Shown: positions 19,914-28,281, counted from the first letter of the stretch. The stretch: DNA of 52,066 nucleotides from a virus (IMGVR_UViG_3300047408_000188:1-52066), one strand, 5' to 3'. Notes: generated by a model not told the origin, from the letters alone. Translations and numbers: made by a program.

Positions 19914-21746
19914 TTGGCCAAGAAACATGCCTATGACGACTGGCCCCGGCTGTGCCAGGCCATCAAGCGCTCTCGGCTGATGATGCGGCGTTTCCGCGAG
20001 GAGCGCCGGGAGATGGTCCGTCAGTACGTGGGCAATCACTGGTCGGAAGAGGGCACGCCCGAACGAGTGCCCCTGAACCTCCTCAGCCTGTACGTCTCCG
20101 TGGTCGGTCGGAACCTGATCGCCAAGAACCCGCGGGTGATGCTCAGTACCTTCGAGCGCAAGCAGAAGGCGACCGTCGCCGCCATGATGGACTGGTGCAA
20201 CCGTGAAATCGAGCGAATGCGACTGGCTGAAACACTGCAACGTATTGTTCTCGATGGCCTTTTTTCTATCGGTATCGCCAAAGTTGCACTGGCTTCCCCT
20301 TCGGATAGCGCAGCATTCGCTTGGAATCTCCGTGCGGGTGAGCCCTTTATCAAGCGCGTGGACCTGGACGATTTCGTGTATGACGTTCACTCCCGCGCCT
20401 TTGAAGAATGGGGTTACGTCGGCCATCGTTACCGCGTTCCCCTGGCCGTCGTGAAGGAAGACAAGCACTTCTCCCGCGGTCGCAAGGACCTCACCGCCTC
20501 CAACGACCAGCTCTACAACGCCGAGGGCGACGAGCGCATCTCCGTGCTGGGCCGGGGCGTCTATGCTTCGTACACCGAGGAATACGAAGACTATGTAGAC
20601 CTGTGGGAAATCTACCTTCCCCGTCACCGTCTGGTGGTCACGCTGGCCGACTCCGATCTTGGCGGGCCGGCGGAAGTCATGCACAACGGCTCCCAGCCTG
20701 AACCCTTGCGGGTGCAAGGCTGGCTCGGGCCCGACTCCGGCCCGTACAAGACGCTGGGCTACGGCGTCGTCCCTGGCAATGCCATGCCCAAGGGACCGAT
20801 TCAAGACTTGATGGACAATCACGAAGCTTGCAACAACATCATGCGCAAACTGGTGGCTGCCAGCATGCGCATCAAGGAATTGCTCCTGGTAGCCGGCGGG
20901 GCGATGGAAGACGGCTCACGGGTGCAGACGGCCAACGACGGGGAAATCCTCCGGGTGGACAATCCAGAGCGGATGGCTCAGGTTGTCATGGGCGGCAACG
21001 CGGTGCAGCAACTCGAACAAGTGACGACGTTCCTGCGCGACCTGTTCTCTTGGCAGGCCGGCAACCTCGACATCATGGGCGGCCTCTCTCCGCAGTCGAA
21101 GACAGCCCATCAGGACGCGATGCTCAACGAGAACTCCAGCCGGCAGATGGCGGACATGCAGGACCGCACCGTGACGTTCACTTCGGATGTCATCAAGAGC
21201 TGGCTCTGGTACGAATGGAACCATCCGCACAAGGTTCACACGGGCGAGTATTCGCCGCAGGGCAGCCCCGATGTGGCCGTGAAGCGGGAGATTCATCCTG
21301 CGGGTGCCAGAGCGCCCTTGAGGCGGGAGGGGCGCTTCGAGGACCTCGGCATCCGCGTTGACCCCTACTCGCTCCAGCACAACACGCCGCAGACGCGCCT
21401 GGCCTCCATGATGCAGCTTCTGACCCAGCTTTACTTGCCGATGGCTCCGATTGCCCAGCAGCAGGGCGTGGGCCTGGACCTCAATGCGTGCTTCAAGAAG
21501 TTCGGCGAGTACATGGACCAGCCGGACCTGGACGAAATCCTCACGGTGCAGGAGCCGCCGCAAGACCCCGGCGGCGGCGCGACGGAGCAACCGGGGATGC
21601 CGCAGAACACCACGCGGAACTATGTGCGGGAGAACCGGCCGGGTAGAACGAGACAGGGCAACGACCTTAACATGATGAGTGCCCTGGCGGGCGTGAATCC
21701 GGGTGGGGCACCGAAGAACGGCAAACCCCAAGGGCTGGCACAATGA
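19914..21746 (+). CDS. portal protein
   Basis: 610 residues from TTG at 19914 (GGGAAGGG upstream); the frame is open back to 19815. Forms the dodecameric ring through which DNA enters and leaves the head. The N-terminal helix (KRSRLMMRRFREERREMVRQYVG), the long helix region (LMDNHEACNNIMRKLVAASMRIKELLL) and the C-terminal tail (GGLSPQSKTAHQDAML, later a Gly/Pro/Gln-rich end) are typical of large podovirus-type portals encoded after TerL. The start is uncertain because a structured RNA and a repeated stem-loop precede it. Confidence 0.88.
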   Translation: MAKKHAYDDWPRLCQAIKRSRLMMRRFREERREMVRQYVGNHWSEEGTPERVPLNLLSLYVSVVGRNLIAKNPRVMLSTFERKQKATVAAMMDWCNREIERMRLAETLQRIVLDGLFSIGIAKVALASPSDSAAFAWNLRAGEPFIKRVDLDDFVYDVHSRAFEEWGYVGHRYRVPLAVVKEDKHFSRGRKDLTASNDQLYNAEGDERISVLGRGVYASYTEEYEDYVDLWEIYLPRHRLVVTLADSDLGGPAEVMHNGSQPEPLRVQGWLGPDSGPYKTLGYGVVPGNAMPKGPIQDLMDNHEACNNIMRKLVAASMRIKELLLVAGGAMEDGSRVQTANDGEILRVDNPERMAQVVMGGNAVQQLEQVTTFLRDLFSWQAGNLDIMGGLSPQSKTAHQDAMLNENSSRQMADMQDRTVTFTSDVIKSWLWYEWNHPHKVHTGEYSPQGSPDVAVKREIHPAGARAPLRREGRFEDLGIRVDPYSLQHNTPQTRLASMMQLLTQLYLPMAPIAQQQGVGLDLNACFKKFGEYMDQPDLDEILTVQEPPQDPGGGATEQPGMPQNTTRNYVRENRPGRTRQGNDLNMMSALAGVNPGGAPKNGKPQGLAQ

Positions 21747-21955
21747 ACTCCTCTCGCAAGCACCAGCAATTCGACGCGGCCGGTATGTGTTTGTGCGGCT
21801 GCGGCCTGACGCGGCTTGAGGACACGATGCGCCGTTACAGGCTCACAGCGTTCATCAACAATCATGTCCCCGACGACGGCACCAAGGTAGACACAACCGG
21901 CAACGACGGGGACATGATTAGCTTGGACAACCAGCCTTACGAGAACAACCGATGA
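21743..21955 (+). CDS. hypothetical protein with Cys-rich N-terminus
   Basis: 70 residues, ATG at 21743 overlapping the portal stop by 4 nt. CLCGCGL near residue 16 looks like a metal site; the C-terminus is acidic and polar. Start of the accessory block between portal and scaffold. No recognised function. Confidence 0.65.
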   Translation: MNSSRKHQQFDAAGMCLCGCGLTRLEDTMRRYRLTAFINNHVPDDGTKVDTTGNDGDMISLDNQPYENNR

Positions 21956-22299
21956 AGCGCTGCAAGACCTGTCACTTCCTTCCGTGCCGCTGTGAGGACC
22001 TCGCCGCCGCGTACACCCTGCCCTCCTGCCTGCCCTCCTGCTGGCCGATGAAGTCGGAGGCTCTGGCCGTCCATCCCAAGCAGATCGGCGCCGCCGTCGA
22101 GGACGCCCGGAAGAAGGGCGTGTCGGTGGACTTCACCAAGGACGGCCGCGTGATCTTCCGCGACAGGAACCACCGGGCCGAGTATCTCAGGGCTTACGGC
22201 TACTTCGACCGGGACGCGGGCTATGGCGATCCGTCGCCGGGCAGTTTCCGAGGGGACCGGCCTGACGAGCGGAAGCCGGACTATTACGACGGGGAGTGA
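21952..22299 (+). CDS. conserved phage protein with Cys cluster
   Basis: 115 residues, ATG at 21952 overlapping the previous stop by 4 nt. Begins KRCKTCHFLPCRCED (C-x2-C, then C-x-C). The central part EALAVHPKQIGAAVEDARKKGVSVDF then GRVIFRDRNHRAEYLRAYG followed by FFDRD-like FDRDAGYGD is a module I recognise from small phage structural-region proteins. Function not known. Confidence 0.75.
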   Translation: MKRCKTCHFLPCRCEDLAAAYTLPSCLPSCWPMKSEALAVHPKQIGAAVEDARKKGVSVDFTKDGRVIFRDRNHRAEYLRAYGYFDRDAGYGDPSPGSFRGDRPDERKPDYYDGE

Positions 22300-22303
22300 G
22301 TGA

Positions 22304-22753
22304 ATGAATCCATTGTCGCAGTGGCTCGTGTTGTGTTTGATGCTGGTTCTGGTCATCTCGAACATCGCCAATCAGGCCGCGAACTCGACCCTGACGGCGA
22401 TTGCGGCTGCCGTGACCGCCGTGGCGATTACCGGCGGCATGGTCTGCCAGATCATCTTGCAAGTCATGGCACGGGTTGAGGCCAAGAAGGTCTCCGACAA
22501 GCAGGCCAAGGAAGTGAAGGAAGTGAAGAACGCTCTGGCCGAGTCGGATTCGGTGGTCGGGTTGAAACTGGACACGATCCACAAGTTGGTCAACAAGGAC
22601 ATGCACGTTGCGCTGGCCACGATTGCCCGGCTGGAACGGCGTGAGGCTGACCGGACGGGAAAGAACGAGGACATTGCCAAGGCTGTCAATGCCGAGGCGA
22701 TGTTGGCAAGGCACGACGCCAACCAAGTAGAAGCTGACAAGGGGAAACCATGA
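22304..22753 (+). CDS. membrane protein, holin-like
   Basis: 149 residues, ATG at 22304 behind a GGAGTGAG. Two transmembrane helices lie close together (residues about 6-24 LVLCLMLVLVISNIANQA and 31-52 IAAAVTAVAITGGMVCQII), followed by a long charged cytoplasmic coiled coil (AKKVSDKQAKEVKEVKNALA). A two-helix hairpin with a charged tail next to another tiny membrane protein is typical of holin pairs. Other envelope roles are possible. Confidence 0.6.
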   Translation: MNPLSQWLVLCLMLVLVISNIANQAANSTLTAIAAAVTAVAITGGMVCQIILQVMARVEAKKVSDKQAKEVKEVKNALAESDSVVGLKLDTIHKLVNKDMHVALATIARLERREADRTGKNEDIAKAVNAEAMLARHDANQVEADKGKP

Positions 22754-22917
22754 GCGCTGGCAACTGGTTCTGGATCATCTATATCATCATCGGCCTCCTC
22801 GGAGCCGGCTGGGGATTCACCAATGCCCCGGATCGGCGTTACATCGGCGGCGGTTTTGTTGTCTATGTGCTCATCGGTCTGTTAGGTTGGGGAGTGTTCG
22901 GCCCGCCGCTCAAGTGA
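22750..22917 (+). CDS. 55-residue two-helix membrane protein, holin-like
   Basis: ATG at 22750 overlaps the previous stop (ATGA). Two hydrophobic helices (WFWIIYIIIGLLGAGWGF and GGFVVYVLIGLLGWGVFG) joined by a short polar turn. Size and topology suit a small (anti)holin working with the preceding gene. No sequence family recognised. Confidence 0.65.
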   Translation: MSAGNWFWIIYIIIGLLGAGWGFTNAPDRRYIGGGFVVYVLIGLLGWGVFGPPLK

Positions 22918-22923
22918 GGCCCC

Positions 22924-23586
22924 ATGCACCGTTTCCTCTCCGCGGTCCTGCTCCTTGTCGCTTCTCTGCCCGCCCTAGCCGATGTCGTTGCCAAGCCCGG
23001 CGAGTTAGTTGTCATCGAAGCCCCGGTCAAGGGCGACGTGGCCTGGCTGTACGACGCTCGCGACTTCGACGCCAAGCACTCCTTCACCGTCAACGGCAAA
23101 CTGATCCTCACGACCGCCAAGCCGGGCGTGTACTCAGTCTCCTACGTGGCCTGGGACGAGAAGAAGATTGGCCAGATTCTGGTCACGTTCAGCGGGACGC
23201 CGGTTCCGCCCGTTCCGCCTGATCCGCCGCCTGATCCACCACCGCCCGTCGATGCGCTGACCGCCTCGCTCCAAGCCGCCTGGAAGACCGAGACTCAACG
23301 TGACCCCCAAGCCTCAGCGTTCATCGCTGCTGCTTGTCGGCAGGCCGCTCAGGTCACGGTTCCGGCGGTGACGACCTGGGACCAATTACTGGCGACGTTG
23401 AGCAAGGTGATTACCGACAAGATCGGGCCCGCAACCACAACCCTGCCCAATGTTCGGCAGGCGATCCGCGTGTACTTGAACTCCGTGTTCCCCAAAGCGC
23501 CGGGAACGCCAATGGACGCTGCCGGCCGCGTACTCGCCGTGGAACACCTGAACAAACTTGCCGCCGCCCTGGAGACGCTCAAGTGA
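22924..23586 (+). CDS. secreted protein: beta domain, Pro-rich linker, helical domain
   Basis: 220 residues, ATG at 22924. Sec signal peptide (HRFLSAVLLLVASLPALA, cleavage after ALA about residue 19). A beta-sandwich-like domain (VIEAPVKGDVAWLYDARDF ... KPGVYSVSYVAWD) leads to a PVPPDPPPDPPPPV linker and a helical C-terminal domain. This architecture is, to my knowledge, most familiar from planctomycetes and their phages. Probably acts outside the inner membrane; whether in lysis or host modification is unknown. Confidence 0.75.
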   Translation: MHRFLSAVLLLVASLPALADVVAKPGELVVIEAPVKGDVAWLYDARDFDAKHSFTVNGKLILTTAKPGVYSVSYVAWDEKKIGQILVTFSGTPVPPVPPDPPPDPPPPVDALTASLQAAWKTETQRDPQASAFIAAACRQAAQVTVPAVTTWDQLLATLSKVITDKIGPATTTLPNVRQAIRVYLNSVFPKAPGTPMDAAGRVLAVEHLNKLAAALETLK

Positions 23587-24551
23587 AGAAGAAAACACCG
23601 CTCCTGGGATTCATCGAACTGGAGAAGCGGACCCCCCGACAACTCGACGCCCACATGCGGGCGCTGGCCACGATGCGACCGCTCGCACAACAGGCCCTGC
23701 CGGTCCCCGAGCTGGCCAAAGGGGAGCGGGTCTGCCTCTACGATAGCTGGAGCAACCCGGCCGTGGCTTCCGACGTGGGCTTTGTCTTCCCGAGGTTCCA
23801 CCAACTTACAGGTTCGTGCGTCGGCGCGGGTGGAGGGCAAGCGCTATTCACACTGATTGCCGTCCAGCGACTGCTCGCCGTTAATCCAACGAAAGCGTTC
23901 ATTCCCTTCTGGCCATTCGATTACGGACGTTGCCGGTACAATGAAGGAGACCGAGGCCAGGGCGAGGGAGCGATGGGCAGTTCCTTCGCGGAAACCATCG
24001 TCAGAGAAGGCGTCATCAGTGCGAGCGAGCCAGGTCTTCCGGTCTTCAAGAACCAAGACGGGTTGGTGCTGACGAATGCCCTGGAGATGGCCTGGAGCGA
24101 CGGGGCGTCCTCGACAGTAACGAAGTACATGGACGCGGCCCGCATCCATCTAGTCGGCGCGGCGGCAACGTGCAAGACTCCTCAGGACATCAAGGCGGGA
24201 ATCCTCAATGGCTACCCATCAAGCTTCGCGTGCAACAACTACATCGGCAAGGCTTCCATCGTGGGCAGCGGAAGCGATGCTTGCCTCGTGGGCCGCTGGG
24301 ATGGTAGTGGCGGGCATCAGCAATCAATACACGCTTTCTGGGAGCATCCAAACCTTGGACCGCTCTACTTTGCGCTAAACAACTGGGCCGGCAACACGTA
24401 CACCAAAGACCCGGCGGGCGGGCCGATCTGCGGCTGCTGGGTCAAGGAAGCCGACGTGACGGCGGCGATGCGGCTCAGCAGTGAAGTCTTTGCGTACTCT
24501 AACCTGAACTGGTTCCCAGCCCAGCCTGCCGTGCTGGACTGGATTCTTTAA
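23583..24551 (+). CDS. papain-like (C1-type) cysteine peptidase
   Basis: 322 residues from GTG at 23583, overlapping the previous stop by 4 nt. The papain-fold active site is visible: Q74 and C79 in HQLTGSCVG, H250 in SIHAFW and N266 in NNWAG. No signal peptide. In family C1 the Cys/His pair cleaves peptide bonds. No canonical lysozyme, amidase or capsid protease (S14, S78, U35) was seen elsewhere, so this could be the lytic enzyme, a head-maturation protease or an anti-host factor. Location between portal and scaffold is compatible with maturation. Confidence 0.75.
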   Translation: MKKKTPLLGFIELEKRTPRQLDAHMRALATMRPLAQQALPVPELAKGERVCLYDSWSNPAVASDVGFVFPRFHQLTGSCVGAGGGQALFTLIAVQRLLAVNPTKAFIPFWPFDYGRCRYNEGDRGQGEGAMGSSFAETIVREGVISASEPGLPVFKNQDGLVLTNALEMAWSDGASSTVTKYMDAARIHLVGAAATCKTPQDIKAGILNGYPSSFACNNYIGKASIVGSGSDACLVGRWDGSGGHQQSIHAFWEHPNLGPLYFALNNWAGNTYTKDPAGGPICGCWVKEADVTAAMRLSSEVFAYSNLNWFPAQPAVLDWIL

Positions 24552-24560
24552 GGAGCAACG

Positions 24561-24881
24561 ATGTCGCGCACGTCCATTCTCAACGAAAAGGCTGCACAGG
24601 TGGGCGAGCATCTGACGAGCGCCCAGTACAGTTTCGATCCCGCCTCGATCATCGCCATCATCACGGCGATCATGCAACTGTTCGCCGGCTGCAAGCAATC
24701 GCCGGCACAGGTGGCCAGGCGCGCCAAGAGTCCTCGCTTCCTCGATCGGGTTCGGCTGCGGGGCCTGCTCCGCAAGGAAGCCGCGTCCGCCGATCACGAA
24801 GCGCTGGAGGCGGCACTGCTCGACGCCGGGCAGGACTTGAAGCCGGCCGAAGTCAAAGCCATGTACGAAGAAATCGCCTAA
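24561..24881 (+). CDS. hypothetical protein
   Basis: 106 residues, ATG at 24561 after AAGGAG. A hydrophobic segment (FDPASIIAIITAIMQLFAGC, about 25-44) is followed by a basic, helical C-terminus (RRAKSPRFLDRVRLRGLLRKE). It may be membrane associated. It belongs to the accessory block with the peptidase and secreted proteins. Confidence 0.65.
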   Translation: MSRTSILNEKAAQVGEHLTSAQYSFDPASIIAIITAIMQLFAGCKQSPAQVARRAKSPRFLDRVRLRGLLRKEAASADHEALEAALLDAGQDLKPAEVKAMYEEIA

Positions 24882-24894
24882 CGGGAGGTTTGCC

Positions 24895-25233
24895 ATGTCG
24901 CATCTTGCAGGTCTCTACGCCTATCCGCCCGATGCCGTGAAGGCGTCCAAAGTCGTGCTGTCCTACCTGACGGGCGGGCTAGTCGATGGAACGCCCGTGG
25001 ACAACCTGGACGCGCTCAAGGCTGCCTGGGCAGTCCAGGGTTATGCCATGTCGTTCATCCCCGACCCAGCCGGGGCGAACCTTCAACTGGCGGCGGCGCC
25101 GATGACTCAGGACAGGATGGTCGAGTATCTCCGCGAACTGTCCACCCACCACGCCAAGGCGGGCTTTAGCCTGCCCTGGAACCAGCTGCTGGCCCTGGCG
25201 CTCCAGATCATCACGAACATCCTGAACAAGTAA
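24895..25233 (+). CDS. hypothetical protein
   Basis: 112 residues, ATG at 24895 with GGGAGG upstream. Mostly helical with a hydrophobic C-terminal end (LPWNQLLALALQIITNILNK), similar in layout to the preceding protein and possibly a partner at the membrane. Not recognised. Confidence 0.65.
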   Translation: MSHLAGLYAYPPDAVKASKVVLSYLTGGLVDGTPVDNLDALKAAWAVQGYAMSFIPDPAGANLQLAAAPMTQDRMVEYLRELSTHHAKAGFSLPWNQLLALALQIITNILNK

Positions 25234-25243
25234 GGAGTCCACC

Positions 25244-25777
25244 ATGCGATCTCTTCTGTGCCTCGCCCTCTTGCTTCTACCCGGCCTGGCCCGAGCCGGC
25301 GATTACGACGAGGAAGCACGCCAGGCCCTGCTCGCCGCCATGAAGCAGACCGAGCGTCCTTTGTGCGAACGAGCGGCTGTGACGGAGACGCCGGGCACTA
25401 CCGGCGTTCCCTTTCCGGCAGAGTCCAAGCCCTCCTATCGTGCTCCGGTACGTGACCCCTTTGCCGACGACAATCGTATGGTTGCCCGGCCCCGCTTGGA
25501 CGACGTTAACAGTCCGCTCGTACAGCTCAAGCCAGCCCGTGGCGCGACGGTCCTTCATCCGGCGAGTTCGTCAGCGATGGCGGCTACTGCTTGGTCTGTC
25601 CCCGCTAACATGAGCCATCAGGCGCCGGCCATGATGATGCGCTCGGCACCGATGAGCGCTGGGGCGTGTGGCTCCTCGGGAGCGGGCGCCGGCGGTTGTG
25701 GCTCCGCGTCGGGCGGCGGCAAAGCGATGGGGCGGATGAGGGGCGGCATGGCTCGCACGGCTGGCCGAGGCGGCTGA
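25244..25777 (+). CDS. secreted Cys/Gly/Met-rich protein
   Basis: 177 residues, ATG at 25244 behind AAGGAG. Signal peptide RSLLCLALLLLPGLARA (cleavage near residue 19). The mature part is low-complexity, with Pro/Ser linkers, a Met-rich patch (APAMMMRSAPM) and a CGSSGAGAGGCG tail ending in RG repeats. Might bind metal or haem as partner of the next gene, or be an envelope-targeted accessory protein. Function unknown. Confidence 0.7.
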   Translation: MRSLLCLALLLLPGLARAGDYDEEARQALLAAMKQTERPLCERAAVTETPGTTGVPFPAESKPSYRAPVRDPFADDNRMVARPRLDDVNSPLVQLKPARGATVLHPASSSAMAATAWSVPANMSHQAPAMMMRSAPMSAGACGSSGAGAGGCGSASGGGKAMGRMRGGMARTAGRGG

Positions 25778-25812
25778 TAAGGCTCCTCACCAGTCTCCAG
25801 TTGGGGACGATC

Positions 25813-26862
25813 ATGTTTCTGGCACTGCTTCTCTTCGTTGCCGCTGATCTGCGACTTATGGTGTCCGCCAGTGAGGAACAGGCGGCGGCAACGATGCTCC
25901 CCTCGACCAACGACGCAAAGCTCAAGTCGATCCTCGCTCTGCCGTTGACGTTCTACACCGACAAGGAAATTCCCAAGTGCTACCAGCACGCCGGGGGCGT
26001 TCACGACCCGCGCTATAACATCAGCGGGGGCAAGGTCAACGGGAGCGAAACGCTGGGCAACGCCAACCTGGAGTTCCCTTGGTCGAGTCCGGCCGGGATG
26101 CACCGCTGCGACAACGCCCGCAAGTTGCGATTCGTTCACTTCCCCGATCAAATCCAGTGGTGGGTGACGGACGTTAAGAATCTGCCCGTACCGCCGACCA
26201 ATGAGAAGTTCATCGAGTGGTCCTATCCCGAGGGCACCGTCTTCGGAGAGATTCTGGCGATCAAGGACGGCGACACGTCCATCACGTTTGAACTCCGCAC
26301 GTGGTCGAAGGTCAGTGGCAGATGGTCTGCTGCGGCCTACCGTCCATTCCTGACACGTGCGGAGTTCTCTGACTGGCTCAAAGGGGAAGGCTACGACCTC
26401 GGCTCGCCAACGCTCAGCTACCGAGCCTTGCGGAACGAGCATCCCTTCACGATCTTCGACCGGCAGGCGTGGTACGACGAGCTTCCGGCCCTGCCGCGCG
26501 ACGTGGCCCTCAAGGCCCTCCGGCAACCATTCAAGCGGGCCAACGATAAAGCGTGGATCGAGTCGCAGGGCTTCAAGGGCCACGCCCCGACCACCACCGA
26601 GGCCCTGTCCATCGTGCCGCGCTTCTACGACGCAGCCTTGATCCCGGTCAACACGACAAGCTGCATCGCCTGCCACAAGGGCGTCGGGCATCATGCCAGC
26701 GAGTTTCAGGAGCGGCGGCAGTGGTACGGCCGGGTGAGGGGCTCGGACAACATCTTCTCGTTCCACATCTTCGAGCCAAGCTGTATCAGCGGGGACGGGT
26801 TCAACAAGCCGATCGTCTTCCGCCGTGAACTGGCCGGTCTGCTCAAGCGCTGGAGGCAGTAG
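25813..26862 (+). CDS. exported c-type haem-binding (CXXCH) protein
   Basis: 349 residues from ATG at 25813 (GGGGA upstream). The N-terminus FLALLLFVAADLRLMVSAS is a signal peptide. One haem-c attachment motif, CIACHKGVGHH, lies at residues 284-294 (coded at 26662-26694); export plus host cytochrome maturation would be needed to attach haem. The rest is an uncharacterised beta-rich domain (FPDQIQWWVTDVKNL ... EWSYPEGTVFGEILAI). A c-type cytochrome-like gene is very unusual in a phage and may be a host-derived auxiliary gene. Redox or electron-transfer function is inferred from the motif alone. Confidence 0.7.
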   Translation: MFLALLLFVAADLRLMVSASEEQAAATMLPSTNDAKLKSILALPLTFYTDKEIPKCYQHAGGVHDPRYNISGGKVNGSETLGNANLEFPWSSPAGMHRCDNARKLRFVHFPDQIQWWVTDVKNLPVPPTNEKFIEWSYPEGTVFGEILAIKDGDTSITFELRTWSKVSGRWSAAAYRPFLTRAEFSDWLKGEGYDLGSPTLSYRALRNEHPFTIFDRQAWYDELPALPRDVALKALRQPFKRANDKAWIESQGFKGHAPTTTEALSIVPRFYDAALIPVNTTSCIACHKGVGHHASEFQERRQWYGRVRGSDNIFSFHIFEPSCISGDGFNKPIVFRRELAGLLKRWRQ

Positions 26863-26864
26863 CG

Positions 26865-27131
26865 ATGACGGACAAAGATTTCAACGGGCTGATGCGTCAA
26901 CTGGGGATGCACCAACGCCGCAAGGTGGTTCGGTCCCTGATGACCGGCAACGACGCCCAGTGCTTCACGACTCAGCAGTACGCCGAGGCTTATCACCGAA
27001 TCTGCCATCGGAACCGACCGGAAGGCCGCGAGTGGTGGATTAAGTACCTCACCGAACTCACCCCGATGCACTTGAAGTCGGTCGGCATGGTCGAAGTAAG
27101 TCCGAACGTATGGGGGCCAGATGCGCCTTGA
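26865..27131 (+). CDS. hypothetical protein
   Basis: 88 residues, ATG at 26865, two nt after the haem-protein stop. Helical (FNGLMRQLGMHQRRKVVRSLM) with several Trp/His (HRICHRNRPEGREWWIKYL). It could be cytoplasmic. Overlaps the next gene by 11 nt. Confidence 0.65.
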   Translation: MTDKDFNGLMRQLGMHQRRKVVRSLMTGNDAQCFTTQQYAEAYHRICHRNRPEGREWWIKYLTELTPMHLKSVGMVEVSPNVWGPDAP

Positions 27132-27513
27132 TGTGTTCCATAGCATCAGTGCGGGCGGCTGGTCCACCATCGCGCTCTGCATGGCTTTCTGGTTCGCCGG
27201 ATGGATCGTGAACGAAATGAGCAAGCGCACCCCGAAGAAGAAAACTGGTACAATGCCCTGCACAGGAGTCGTCGTTGTGGACAAACTAACGCTATCGAGT
27301 CAATCGCCCACTTTGCTGCTCGATGTCCTTGAACTCTTGCAAGGGCTTGGCTTTCAACTTCTGAGCGTCACCTACAAGCACGGCCCGCCTCTGGTGTTCT
27401 CGGCCGAAGTAAGCGGCAAGGTGGGCATGACGGAAGACGACGTGAAGGCTGTGGTTGAAAAGCTGAACAAGCAAGCCGCTCGCCTGGCGGGAATCAGTAA
27501 ACAACCTGAGTAG
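27121..27513 (+). CDS. single-pass membrane protein with cytoplasmic domain
   Basis: 130 residues, ATG at 27121. A transmembrane helix (GGWSTIALCMAFWFAGWIV, about 12-30) is followed by a basic stop-transfer (KRTPKKK) and an alpha/beta domain (LLLDVLELLQGLGFQLLSVTYKHG ... DVKAVVEKLNKQAARLAG). An internal GTG start at about 27277 with ACAGGAG could also produce the soluble part alone. Unknown function. Confidence 0.65.
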   Translation: MRLDVFHSISAGGWSTIALCMAFWFAGWIVNEMSKRTPKKKTGTMPCTGVVVVDKLTLSSQSPTLLLDVLELLQGLGFQLLSVTYKHGPPLVFSAEVSGKVGMTEDDVKAVVEKLNKQAARLAGISKQPE

Positions 27514-27542
27514 ACCGTTTCTCTCTTGAAAGGATGTGACGC

Positions 27543-27788
27543 ATGGCAGTTCCTCAAGCTTTGACTGACGCCTTGGCCAAGGTGGACACGGAGACGAACA
27601 ACCTCGCCGCCGTGGTGACGGACCTACGCAGCAAGATCGGCGTGGGCATGACGCAGACCGACGTGGACGCCGTGGACGCAACGCTCGATGCGATTTCGAC
27701 GCGGCTTAGCGGCATCGCCGCCGATCCGACCAACCCGATCCCCGCTGGACCGGGACCGCAAATGTCGAAGGCCAAGAAGAAGCCATAG
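27543..27788 (+). CDS. conserved small phage protein
   Basis: 81 residues, ATG at 27543 with AAAGGATG upstream. A helical coiled-coil-like start (ALTDALAKVDTETNNLAAVV), then Gly/Pro-rich C-terminus ending KAKKKP. The 'AxxKVDxETNxLAxxV' pattern occurs in small phage structural-region proteins of unknown role. Last gene before a strong terminator. Confidence 0.7.
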   Translation: MAVPQALTDALAKVDTETNNLAAVVTDLRSKIGVGMTQTDVDAVDATLDAISTRLSGIAADPTNPIPAGPGPQMSKAKKKP

Positions 27789-27828
27789 TGCAGCGTCGTG
27801 CGACCTCCGTATCCGCATGACGAGGGGC

Positions 27829-27872
27829 ACCCAAGCGTTGTCGAGTAACGCCGGCAGCGCTTGGGTTTTTTT
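27829..27872 (+). terminator. intrinsic terminator
   Basis: ACCCAAGCG (27829-27837) pairs with 27858-27866, followed by a run of seven T (27866-27872). A strong rho-independent terminator closing the terminase-portal-accessory unit. Confidence 0.85.
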
Positions 27873-27885
27873 CAGGGAGTGAGCC

Positions 27886-28275
27886 GTGGCCAACGAAGTG
27901 ACGATCAGTGCAACGCTGGACTACGAAGACGCAGAAGGAACTGAGGATTCTCTACAAGTTCTGCTGCGGACGCTCACTTCGACCGGCAAGCAGATCATGC
28001 ACCACAAGCAAGTCATCGGCATCACCGAGGAAGCCATCGTCCTCGGGGAAGTCACGTCGATAGGCATGGCGCTCTTCGTCAACCGCGACGTGACAAACTT
28101 CGTGGAATTACGGGTCTCAACCGGCGGGGCCAAGTTCGCCAAACTCCATCCCGACACCAACGGGGACGGCAAGGGCGGCATCGCTTTGCTGTACATGGGC
28201 AGTGGTGCTCAGGTGCCGTTTGCGATCTCGGACACCGCAGCTTGCAAGATCGAATACTTCCTCGTCATGCAGTAG
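27886..28275 (+). CDS. hypothetical beta-rich protein (decoration-type)
   Basis: 129 residues from GTG at 27886 with AGGGAG upstream. Beta-rich (VTISATLDYEDAEGTED, VLGEVTSIGMALFVNRD, VELRVSTGG ... KIEYFLVMQ). Resembles small phage virion proteins that sit on capsids or tails; not specifically recognised. Lies after a terminator and before the scaffold promoter. Confidence 0.65.
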   Translation: MANEVTISATLDYEDAEGTEDSLQVLLRTLTSTGKQIMHHKQVIGITEEAIVLGEVTSIGMALFVNRDVTNFVELRVSTGGAKFAKLHPDTNGDGKGGIALLYMGSGAQVPFAISDTAACKIEYFLVMQ

Positions 28276-28281
28276 AAGACA

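Noticed and set aside
27240-27260. TACAAT within the gene 27121-27513
   Set aside because: No acceptable -35 lies 16-18 bp upstream, so it is not called a promoter.
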